The notes under the pieces were generated by a model, which did not search any database, was not told where the DNA came from, and was given only the letters and a program-made list of their open reading frames with translations. This document shows, one piece after another, positions 1 to 5,963 of a stretch of DNA of 8,117 nucleotides; the stretch's first letter is position 1, and every line of letters begins with the position of its first letter. The DNA comes from Bacteroidota bacterium. GTDB taxonomy: Bacteria > Bacteroidota > Ignavibacteria > UBA10030 > UBA6906. The stretch covers positions 1 through 8,117 of the forward strand of contig JAGDMJ010000136.1 of the NCBI GenBank assembly GCA_017860555.1. Reading direction: 5' to 3'. Position numbers and translations under genes: made by a program.

Positions 1-1246
1 ACCAGTAAAAGCGCCTGGAATAGCGCCCGGTGATCTCGATCATCCGATCGTTCCATTCGCCAAAAGGCAGGGACGGGAGAACCAGCGCATCACGGTTCTC
101 TTCATAGAACCTGGTCCCTTTGATCGGATACGCCACCGTTGTGAGGACGACATCGGGCCGGGCGGTCCGGACGTGTTGCACCGTTGCTTCGATGTCTTCG
201 TGCGTTTCGCCCGTGTAGCCCAGCATGATGAACATGCCGACCTGGATGCCATGCCGTTGCGCCAGGTGCGTCATTGCCTGCACCTGTTCGACACGGACGC
301 GGCGTGACATGGCATCGAGTATCCTCTGCGAGCCGGATTCGCTGCCGATCCAGAGGCGGCGACATCCGGTTGCGGCGAGCGACCGCACGACGTCTTCGTT
401 CATGCGGTCCGCCCTGGTAATGCACTCATAGCTTATCGAGAGTACGCGCCGGCGCAGCTCGTCCTCCAGGGCGAAGAGCCAGCGATGATTGATCGTAAAG
501 ACGTCGTCCGCAAACCAGAACGCATCCGGATGATAGGAGGCAGAAAGCCACTCGAGCTCGTCCGCCACCAATCGGGGGGAGCGGCGCCGGTACGACTCTC
601 CATAGACACCGTGGCTGCACCAGGAACAGGTGTAAGGACAGCCGCGCATCGTGATCATGGAAAGGGAACTGAATCCATGCCGTGCACGCCAGGCGGCAAG
701 GTACGGAGTGAGGGAGACTTTGTTCCTGTCCGGCGGAGGAAGGACATTGATATCCGGAAGCAACGAACGCGGCGGCGTGCGTACAACGTTGCCTCCCTGA
801 TCCAGGAAGACAAGGCCGCCGATTCGATGGAGCGCTTCATGCTCGCGGCCGAGCACCGGGAGCAATTCGGTGAGCGTGATCTCCGCTTCCCCGACGACGA
901 CGATGTCCGCGCCGCTGCGGAGGAACTCCTCGGCATAGAATGCCGGTTCGGGCCCTCCGACGATCACCATTGCTCCGTGCCGCCTGGCAGCCGCCATCAT
1001 CCGGACCGCGGCAAATTTCGTCATCATGTTTATGTAGATGCCGACAACAGGAGGTTTGAGGCGGGTGAGTTCCGCCTCGTATGCGTCGAAGGTCGAAAAC
1101 GTGGAGTCGAAGACACGGGTGGCGAAACCACGGCTGTCGAGATAGGCGGCGATGGAGAGGATCCCGAGCGGCACGTACGGCTTCATGATCCGCTGTTCCG
1201 CGGGGTCTTCGCTCAGGAAGTAACCATGGGTCAGGAGGATGTCCAT
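1..1246 (-). CDS. B12-binding-domain radical SAM enzyme, 3' end missing (copy 2 of a tandem pair)
   Basis: Reading leftward from the ATG at 1246, the frame stays open to the window edge, giving 415 residues without a stop. Residues 1-140 look like the Rossmann-type cobalamin-binding domain of class B radical SAM enzymes: start MDILLTHGYF, a PYVPLG segment near 24-28, VGGPEP near 96-101 and VVVGEAEITLTELL near 117-129. The radical SAM domain follows, with the 4Fe-4S motif CPYTCSWC (Cys203, Cys207, Cys210), FADDVF at 245-250 and SESGSQRILDAM at 302-313. The cobalamin His motif DxHxxG is absent, as in many members of this group. The start lies 5 bases after the stop of the preceding radical SAM gene, with purine-rich GGTGAGG just upstream, so the two are probably translated together. 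The protein is clearly paralogous to its neighbour. The reaction is unknown; family members do methylations, cyclisations and other radical chemistry. The family is sure; the substrate cannot be named. Confidence 0.9.
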   Translation of the reverse strand, partial: MDILLTHGYFLSEDPAEQRIMKPYVPLGILSIAAYLDSRGFATRVFDSTFSTFDAYEAELTRLKPPVVGIYINMMTKFAAVRMMAAARRHGAMVIVGGPEPAFYAEEFLRSGADIVVVGEAEITLTELLPVLGREHEALHRIGGLVFLDQGGNVVRTPPRSLLPDINVLPPPDRNKVSLTPYLAAWRARHGFSSLSMITMRGCPYTCSWCSHGVYGESYRRRSPRLVADELEWLSASYHPDAFWFADDVFTINHRWLFALEDELRRRVLSISYECITRADRMNEDVVRSLAATGCRRLWIGSESGSQRILDAMSRRVRVEQVQAMTHLAQRHGIQVGMFIMLGYTGETHEDIEATVQHVRTARPDVVLTTVAYPIKGTRFYEENRDALVLPSLPFGEWNDRMIEITGRYSRRFYW

Positions 1247-1251
1247 TGGCC

Positions 1252-2712
1252 TCACCGTCCCGCCAGCATATGCAATCGGCGCTCCGCCGCAGGCAGGGTC
1301 AGCCTGTGATAGGCCGCGGCAAGAATGCGTCTGGCTTTTCGCGGGTCAATTTTCCAGGGACGAAGGATCCAGGCTTTAAGCACATCCAGTCCCTGCCACA
1401 TCCGGAAGCGCTTGTGTGTGACCTTGTGCAGGACGCGGTAGTAGTCCGGGCTGAAGGTCCCGCGGAACATCAAGGCAAGGTCCTCGCTGTCAACCCAGTT
1501 TTGCTTTTCTCCCAGTTGCGCGCGCACGGTGTCGTAGAATTTCGTTCCGGGCAGGGGATAGGAAACCGAGATGCCAATATCGTCGGGCTTGCATTCCCGA
1601 AGCATTTTGAATGTCAGTGCGATGTCCTCTTCTGTTTCACCCGGGTAGCCGAACTGAAGGAAGAAACCCACCTTGATGCCCGCCTCATGAAGCGACCGGG
1701 ATGCCGCCCGTATCTGCTCCACCGAGGTTCCCTTTTCCATCGCGTCCAGGATCTTCTGCGAGCCCGATTCCGCGCCCACCCATACGGTGGAGCAGCCGGC
1801 ATCACGCAGGTCGGCGATCACGTTGTCTCTCAGCAGCAGGTCAACGCGTGCGAGGCACTTGAAGGGAATGAGCGCATTCCGCCGCACGACCTCCGCGCGA
1901 AAGGCTGAGACCCAACCCGGCTTGAGTCCGAAGATGTCGTCACAGAACCAGATGTGGTCCGGATGGGTCGTGTCCCGTAGCTGGACCATCTCATCCACGA
2001 CATTTGCCGGGCTGCGCGAGTTGTACACCTGCCCGTAAAGTGGTTTGGCGCACCAGTTGCAGTGGAAGGGACAGCCGCGGGTGGTGACCATATTCACCGA
2101 GTAGAAACCGTGGCGCGTTTCCCAGGCCCGCCGGTACTGTATGTCGTCCACCAGGTCGCGTGCCGGCATCGGCAGACTGTCAAGAGCGTGTACCACTTCC
2201 CTCCGAGGAGTCCGAAAGATCCCCATCTCGGTCTTGAACGCGAGGCCGTGTATGGTCTCCCTGGTTCCTTGGCCGCGAAGGAGGTGGTCAAGCAACTCAC
2301 CCAGGGTATGCTCACCCTCACCGCAGATGACGTAGTCTGCGTCGTGCGAAAAGTACTTCTCGAGGTGGTCCGTCGCATCGGAGCCATGGATCACGATCCG
2401 GCATCCGGAGGCCTTTCCCATCTCTGCCATGGCGAATGCGGCGTCGCGCATCCTGGTCAGACACATTTTGGTGAGATAGTTGAAGTCGTCGTCGTAAATG
2501 ACGAGCACTTTCGGCTCGTGCTCGGCAAGGGCGCCGAGAAGCTGCTGCTCCCGCTCTGCCAGCATGCTATCGAACAACGCGACGGAGTAACCACGCTCCC
2601 GGGCGTATGCGGCGGCATAGAGGGTCCCGAGAGGAGGATAGGGCATCATGGCCTTATACTCTTTCGGGTCAAAGCGCAGGAAGTAGGAATGCGTGAAGAG
2701 AACGTCGATCAT
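1252..2712 (-). CDS. B12-binding-domain radical SAM enzyme (copy 1 of a tandem pair)
   Basis: The complete protein has 486 residues, usual for this family. The N-terminal part (about 1-150) is a cobalamin-binding-like Rossmann domain: MIDVLFTHSYFLR, YPPLGTLYAAAYARERGY at 25-42, VIHGSD at 107-112 and ICGEGEHTLGELL at 129-141. The radical SAM domain (about 205-400) carries CPFHCNWC with cluster ligands Cys214, Cys218 and Cys221, then FCDDIFGL, the AESGSQKILDAM strand and FGYPGETEEDI. The last 80 residues are basic and helical and match nothing I can name. DxHxxG is missing, so any cobalamin would be bound without the usual His ligand, or not bound at all. Another ATG or GTG start is not needed, because the conserved first strand begins at the first residues. 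No clear Shine-Dalgarno is visible. The gene sits 64 bases downstream of the nucleotidyltransferase gene and 5 bases upstream of its paralogue. The substrate is unknown; modification of a lipid, polyketide, sugar or tetrapyrrole would all fit the family. Confidence 0.93.
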   Translation of the reverse strand: MIDVLFTHSYFLRFDPKEYKAMMPYPPLGTLYAAAYARERGYSVALFDSMLAEREQQLLGALAEHEPKVLVIYDDDFNYLTKMCLTRMRDAAFAMAEMGKASGCRIVIHGSDATDHLEKYFSHDADYVICGEGEHTLGELLDHLLRGQGTRETIHGLAFKTEMGIFRTPRREVVHALDSLPMPARDLVDDIQYRRAWETRHGFYSVNMVTTRGCPFHCNWCAKPLYGQVYNSRSPANVVDEMVQLRDTTHPDHIWFCDDIFGLKPGWVSAFRAEVVRRNALIPFKCLARVDLLLRDNVIADLRDAGCSTVWVGAESGSQKILDAMEKGTSVEQIRAASRSLHEAGIKVGFFLQFGYPGETEEDIALTFKMLRECKPDDIGISVSYPLPGTKFYDTVRAQLGEKQNWVDSEDLALMFRGTFSPDYYRVLHKVTHKRFRMWQGLDVLKAWILRPWKIDPRKARRILAAAYHRLTLPAAERRLHMLAGR

Positions 2713-2776
2713 GATGCAAAGCCCGGGGATCAGAAATTCTTCTTGTTCTTGTGATTCCTGCGTCTGCGCAGTGATT

Positions 2777-3682
2777 TCAATCTGCTACTCCATGTTCTCT
2801 CAGCTTGTGTTCATAGAGGGAGAGGATCTTGTCCTGAAAATTCCCTCCATAGGCGCGGGATTCCTGCCGGGTGGAACGGAAGATGCGGTCCCTCGTCGCA
2901 TCATCAAACTGAGGATAGCGCTTGCGCCATATCCGCCTCATGGCCTGCAACAGATATCCGTCCACGGCATCTGCCGGGAGCAGAGCAAACCCGGCCTCGA
3001 GCAGCCGCTGAACCGTGCTTCTCCGGTCGTTCGGAGTTACCGACGGAAGAAAACGGACGTCAAAATTCGGGAAGTATTCTTTGATCCACGAATTTGCCGC
3101 GATATACTCATGGAAGAGGGTCGATCCGTAGAGAGGTTTCAGATGTCCGATCTCCGTCGCGAGGTACACGTTGTGTTCTTCGAGCCGCAGAAAGTCTGTT
3201 GTTACAAAACTGTTCAGGCAGAAAAACTTCTTTTTGTTCAAGAGGAACGCCTTCTTGAAAAGGATCAGGAGCGCGCGGGCGATCCAGAGCCTCCCGGGTG
3301 ACGTCAGGATGAAAAAATCCACGTCACTGTCGGGGATGGTGGCGTCCTTCGAAAGGTCACCGGAGATAAAGACCCCGCGGACGAACGGGAAGCGTTTGAT
3401 GATATGTGTTGACAGCCGCGCCATTTTCCACATCCTTCGCGCATGGCGTTGCCGCGCCTTGCGTTCCAGGACGACGGCACTCGTCCTCGGTTTCACAAAA
3501 TAGAAGCCATCATATTCTCCGACCGATTCCCCAACGCCGCCGGATGCCAGGAAGGCGCAAAAGTCCCCAAAAGAGAGCTTCGAACCGGGGAGGAACGCAT
3601 AGACCTCCTTCGCGGTCAAGGGGTACTGCCAGATGTCATAGTAGAGAAGGGTTCGGAGGATGTCGTGCTGGAGCGTTTCCAT
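2777..3682 (-). CDS. Nucleotidyltransferase-fold protein with N-terminal winged-helix-like segment
   Basis: From the ATG at 3682 the protein has 301 residues. Residues 1-65 (LRTLLYYDIWQYPLTAKEV onward) resemble a small winged-helix domain. Residues 100-130 carry a nucleotidyltransferase-type motif: a hydrophobic strand, Ser107-Gly108-Asp109, and 11 residues on DSDVDFFILT, whose Asp120 and Asp122 would be the metal-binding pair. The canonical Gly-Ser is Gly-Asp here, so activity is not certain. GRLWIARALLILFKK, CLNSF and the LKPLYG segment at 181-186 recall uncharacterised nucleotidyltransferase-domain proteins of about 300 residues. In-frame starts also exist at ATG 3718 and TTG 3727. I prefer 3682 because the added residues are poorly conserved in character and no start has a good Shine-Dalgarno. 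A weak minus-strand promoter (TTGCGG, 17 bases, GATATT; 3727-3699) would fit only the start at 3682. The gene is first in the leftward cluster with two radical SAM genes. Substrate is unknown. Confidence 0.8.
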   Translation of the reverse strand: METLQHDILRTLLYYDIWQYPLTAKEVYAFLPGSKLSFGDFCAFLASGGVGESVGEYDGFYFVKPRTSAVVLERKARQRHARRMWKMARLSTHIIKRFPFVRGVFISGDLSKDATIPDSDVDFFILTSPGRLWIARALLILFKKAFLLNKKKFFCLNSFVTTDFLRLEEHNVYLATEIGHLKPLYGSTLFHEYIAANSWIKEYFPNFDVRFLPSVTPNDRRSTVQRLLEAGFALLPADAVDGYLLQAMRRIWRKRYPQFDDATRDRIFRSTRQESRAYGGNFQDKILSLYEHKLREHGVAD

Positions 3683-3786
3683 CACCGTCCAACTCAGGAA
3701 TATCAGTAGATTCGTCATGCCCCGCAAGCAAGCCGCGCTCCGGGAAAAATTCTGTTTGCGGCTCCTCCACTAAACACCGGAATCGG

Positions 3787-3794
3787 TAGGGGAG
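3787..3794 (+). promoter_or_regulatory. Shine-Dalgarno-like TAGGGGAG before an alternative TTG start
   Basis: A purine-rich Shine-Dalgarno-like run ends 4 bases before an in-frame TTG at 3799. It would give the PASTA protein 15 extra N-terminal residues containing two cysteines. It competes with the ATG at 3844, which has no Shine-Dalgarno but sits just behind a good -10 box. Spacing is short, so I treat this as a possible but less likely start signal. Confidence 0.25.
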
Positions 3795-3806
3795 TTTCTT
3801 GGGTTA

Positions 3807-3836
3807 TTGGCTTCTCAACGGCTGTTTCTGTATATT
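3807..3836 (+). promoter_or_regulatory. Candidate promoter for the PASTA-rpe pair
   Basis: TTGGCT (3807-3812) and TATATT (3831-3836) are separated by 18 bases, close to the sigma-70 pattern; the same -10 hexamer occurs in the stronger promoter at 5420. Transcription would begin around 3843, immediately at the ATG at 3844, so the message would be leaderless or nearly so. If this promoter is used, the TTG start at 3799 cannot be. Confidence 0.4.
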
Positions 3837-3843
3837 CAGACGT

Positions 3844-4635
3844 ATGCTTGATTTTCGACCATACCTCCAACGGATTCTCCGAGTCCTCAAGGGAAGACGA
3901 TTCCTGACACTCGCAGGCAGCATCGTTGGCCTTTTCGTCCTGGTCAATTACATCATTCTGCCGGCGTATGTGAGGCATGGAGGTACGCTCAACGTCCCGG
4001 ACGTCCTGGGATTGCCACTCGATACGGCACGTGCTCTGCTTGATGGCAGCGGGTTGCAGGCGATACAGGCCGAAACGAGGCCGGATCCTGAGCACCCCAT
4101 AGGCACGGTCATCAACCAGAATCCGGAAGGCGGCGCCGTGGTGAAGCATGGGCGCCGCGTTTACCTGACGATCAGCGGGGGAGAGGTTCAGGTATCTGTC
4201 CCGTCGCTTCGGGGGCGTTCGACACGTGATGCGAAGTTCGCCCTGGAGCGTTATGGTTTGAGGCTAGGAGCGATCAACTACGCCACCTCCGCCAGTTTCC
4301 CGGAGAACACGATCATGGACCAGTCGGTCGCGCCCGAGTCCCGTGTGAACCGTGGGAGCGTGGTCAACATCACCGTAAGCCGTGGAGAGGAAGTTCGCCA
4401 GATCGAAGTGCCGCAACTCGTCGGCAAGTCCACGACGGAGGCTGAGAAGCTCCTTATAGGTGCGCGATTGAAGGTGGGGAACATCTCCTTCCAGCCAAGT
4501 TTCGACCTTCTGCCGAACACGGTGGTCGACCAGTATCCCCGGGCCGGGGAAATGGTGAACGGAGGGCAGGCTGTGGACCTGTTTATCGTCAAGGCGGGAA
4601 AACCCACGGAAGAAATTCAGACTCCCAACCGTTGA
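3844..4635 (+). CDS. Membrane-anchored protein with three PASTA domains, no kinase domain
   Basis: With the ATG at 3844 the protein has 263 residues. A basic cytoplasmic N-terminus (LQRILRVLKGRR) is followed by one membrane helix at about 20-41 (FLTLAGSIVGLFVLVNYIIL). Three consecutive PASTA repeats then lie outside the membrane: about 47-113 (VPDVLG to VYLTISGG), 116-181 (VPSLRGRS to VNITVSRG) and 186-252 (VPQLVGKS to VDLFIVKAG). Each shows the V-P-x-L-x-G start, the x-Q-x-P-x-x-G-like middle (NQNPEGG, DQSVAPES, DQYPRAGE) and the final beta strand. PASTA domains usually bind peptidoglycan fragments at the end of Ser/Thr kinases or class B penicillin-binding proteins. Here no catalytic domain is attached, so a cell-wall-binding or scaffold role is inferred. 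A longer form from TTG 3799 is possible. It is 9 bases upstream of rpe and probably cotranscribed with it; a functional link to rpe is not evident. Confidence 0.9.
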   Translation: MLDFRPYLQRILRVLKGRRFLTLAGSIVGLFVLVNYIILPAYVRHGGTLNVPDVLGLPLDTARALLDGSGLQAIQAETRPDPEHPIGTVINQNPEGGAVVKHGRRVYLTISGGEVQVSVPSLRGRSTRDAKFALERYGLRLGAINYATSASFPENTIMDQSVAPESRVNRGSVVNITVSRGEEVRQIEVPQLVGKSTTEAEKLLIGARLKVGNISFQPSFDLLPNTVVDQYPRAGEMVNGGQAVDLFIVKAGKPTEEIQTPNR

Positions 4636-4644
4636 AAGGGAAGC

Positions 4645-5313
4645 ATGCTTCGCATCGCACCGTCGCTGCTCGCATCTGATTTTGCCGACCTCAAGGGGCA
4701 GATCTCGATGGCGGAACGTGGAGGGGCTGATTTCCTGCATCTTGATGTGATGGACGGCCATTTCGTCCCGAACATCACGTTCGGCCCTCCCGTGATCTCC
4801 CGGCTCCGTCCTCACACCCGGCTTCCGTTCGATACCCACCTGATGATCCAGAACGCCGACGCGCACATTGAGGAGTTCCGGCGAGCAGGCGCGGATATTA
4901 TCACCGTTCACTTTGAAGCATGTCCACACCTGCACCGCACCGTGCAGCGGATCCACGAAGTTGGCGCCCGGGCCGGCGTATGTCTTAACCCTGCCACGCC
5001 GACGGCGCTCCTTGCCGACATTCTCCGGGACATTGACCTTGTGTTAATCATGTCCGTCAATCCCGGATTTGGCGGCCAGTCTTTCATCCCTCACGCATTG
5101 GAGAAATTGCGCGAAGCGTCGGCATTGATCCGGCAGATCAAGCCTGACGTGATGCTGGAGGTCGATGGCGGCATTGATGCCGTCACCGCGCCGGGGGTTG
5201 TCGAAGCCGGCGCGAACGTCCTCGTGGCGGGAACGAACATCTTCGGGGCTCCGGATATCCCTCAGGCAATCCGATCGCTGCGTGCGCACGGGCTTCGCCA
5301 GAAGATGGCCTGA
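4645..5313 (+). CDS. rpe: Ribulose-phosphate 3-epimerase
   Basis: This enzyme interconverts D-ribulose 5-phosphate and D-xylulose 5-phosphate in the cytoplasmic pentose phosphate pathway. The 222-residue length is normal, and the TIM-barrel signatures are in order: IAPSLLASDF at 4-13, LHLDVMDGHFVPNITFG at 31-47, DTHLMI at 63-68, MSVNPGFGGQSF at 136-147, LEVDGGI at 171-177 and VAGTNIF at 194-200. The expected metal and catalytic residues are present: His32, Asp34, His65 and Asp174, with Asp34 and Asp174 as the acid-base pair and Ser7 near the substrate. The phosphate would be held by the GFGG loop and the second glycine loop after Asp174. AAGGG in the 9-base gap after the PASTA gene serves as the Shine-Dalgarno for the ATG at 4645. 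I see no convincing hairpin terminator after the stop; 5314-5396 holds only a T run at 5388-5393 without a stem. Confidence 0.97.
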   Translation: MLRIAPSLLASDFADLKGQISMAERGGADFLHLDVMDGHFVPNITFGPPVISRLRPHTRLPFDTHLMIQNADAHIEEFRRAGADIITVHFEACPHLHRTVQRIHEVGARAGVCLNPATPTALLADILRDIDLVLIMSVNPGFGGQSFIPHALEKLREASALIRQIKPDVMLEVDGGIDAVTAPGVVEAGANVLVAGTNIFGAPDIPQAIRSLRAHGLRQKMA

Positions 5314-5396
5314 TCGATAATCCCCTTCCTGGAACTCCTCGAGACTCATCCTCGTTGTCTTCTGCTGTTGCGCGATCAAGATTGTTGTTTTTTCCC

Positions 5397-5425
5397 TTGA
5401 CAGAGACCCAATCATGCCTTATATT
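5397..5425 (+). promoter_or_regulatory. Near-consensus promoter for the Lrp-amt-glnA operon
   Basis: A perfect -35 hexamer TTGACA (5397-5402) is followed after exactly 17 bases by TATATT (5420-5425), one mismatch from TATAAT. The -10 continues as TATATTTG, which also fits the TAnnTTTG element of Bacteroidota-type promoters. Transcription should start near 5432, leaving a leader of about 40 bases. A promoter this strong in front of a regulator suggests control by repression, and a dyad covers the -10. Confidence 0.75.
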
Positions 5426-5431
5426 TGAAGG
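5417..5431 (+). promoter_or_regulatory. Operator candidate 1: CCTT-N7-AAGG dyad over the -10 box
   Basis: The 15-base sequence CCTTATATTTGAAGG has complementary outer arms (CCTT/AAGG) and an AT-rich centre, the size and shape of an Lrp/AsnC-family half-operator. It contains the whole -10 hexamer, so a bound protein would block RNA polymerase. A second copy with the same arms lies 31 bases downstream. Assignment to the adjacent Lrp-type regulator is inference. Confidence 0.45.
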
Positions 5432-5447
5432 TCTGAAGTTTCTTTTC

Positions 5448-5462
5448 CCTTAATAAGTAAGG
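5448..5462 (+). promoter_or_regulatory. Operator candidate 2: CCTT-N7-AAGG dyad over the ribosome-binding region
   Basis: CCTTAATAAGTAAGG repeats the arms of the dyad at 5417 and is the more symmetric of the two: five outer pairs match (CCTTA/TAAGG), around a 5-base centre. Its right arm supplies the only Shine-Dalgarno-like bases (AAGG, 9 bases before the GTG start at 5472). The same symmetry could act in RNA as a short hairpin masking that site. Confidence 0.42.
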
Positions 5463-5471
5463 CATTCAATC

Positions 5472-5963
5472 GTGACGACCGTTCCTCATGAAAGCCCGAC
5501 CGTCACCCTCGACGAAATCGACGCCAAGATCCTGGAGATCCTCCAACGGAACGGCAGAACGAGGCGTAACGACCTCGCAGAGAAGGTTGGCTTGTCGCTC
5601 CCTTCCGTAAGCGAACGCCTCCGCAAACTTGAAGAGAATCGAACCATTACCGGCTACTATGCCACGATCGATGCCAGGAAGTTGGGGCGGGACATCACGG
5701 CTTTCATCTTTGTGACCAGCGATTCCTCCAAGCATTACACACAGCTCGTGGATCATGCGGCCGGGCTTGATGAGATTTTGGAATGCCATGCGATCACGGG
5801 CGAAGGCAGCCACCTCCTGAAAGTACGGACCTCGAATACCGCATCGCTCGAACGCCTGCTCGCGAAGATCCAGTCGTGGCCCGGGGTCTTGAGCACACGG
5901 ACGAATCTGGTCCTGTCCACATCCAAGGAGACCATGAGAATCAAGGTAGAGGCGACGAAATGA
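5472..5963 (+). CDS. Lrp/AsnC-family transcriptional regulator
   Basis: The protein has 163 residues, typical of single-domain-pair Lrp/AsnC regulators. Residues 12-60 form the N-terminal helix-turn-helix: LDEIDAKILEILQRNGR, then LAEKVGLSLPSVSERLRKLEE (recognition helix about 43-53) and the ITGYYATID linker. Residues 74-155 are the RAM/ligand-binding domain, with the characteristic ITGEGSHLLKVRT turn (108-120), where amino-acid ligands bind between subunits. These proteins assemble as dimers to octamers and wrap DNA at phased sites. The GTG at 5472 is effectively forced as start, because an in-frame TAA lies at 5454. Being first in an operon with amt and glnA, this protein probably regulates nitrogen assimilation and itself; glutamine is a reasonable ligand guess, since the archaeal Lrp-type regulator Sa-Lrp of Sulfolobus acts on a glutamine synthetase gene. 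The stop overlaps the amt start. Confidence 0.94.
   Translation: MTTVPHESPTVTLDEIDAKILEILQRNGRTRRNDLAEKVGLSLPSVSERLRKLEENRTITGYYATIDARKLGRDITAFIFVTSDSSKHYTQLVDHAAGLDEILECHAITGEGSHLLKVRTSNTASLERLLAKIQSWPGVLSTRTNLVLSTSKETMRIKVEATK

Noticed and set aside
1246..2754. Plus-strand open frames opposite the radical SAM genes
   Set aside because: They show no recognisable domains, and the minus strand carries complete radical SAM motifs in the same interval.
3776..3787. Small dyad ACCG-N4-CGGT in the divergent intergenic region
   Set aside because: Four-base arms occur easily by chance at this length; there is no second copy and no clear relation to the -35 or -10 elements.
5314..5396. Possible rho-independent terminator after rpe
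   Set aside because: A T run is present at 5388-5393, but no stem of useful length precedes it; the small CGAG/CTCG and TTCC/GGAA pairings are too short and too far away.
5783..5959. 59-codon upstream extension of the amt frame
   Set aside because: The extension lies inside the regulator gene in another frame and does not resemble Amt. The family N-terminus starts right after the ATG at 5960, which has an ATGA overlap with the regulator stop.
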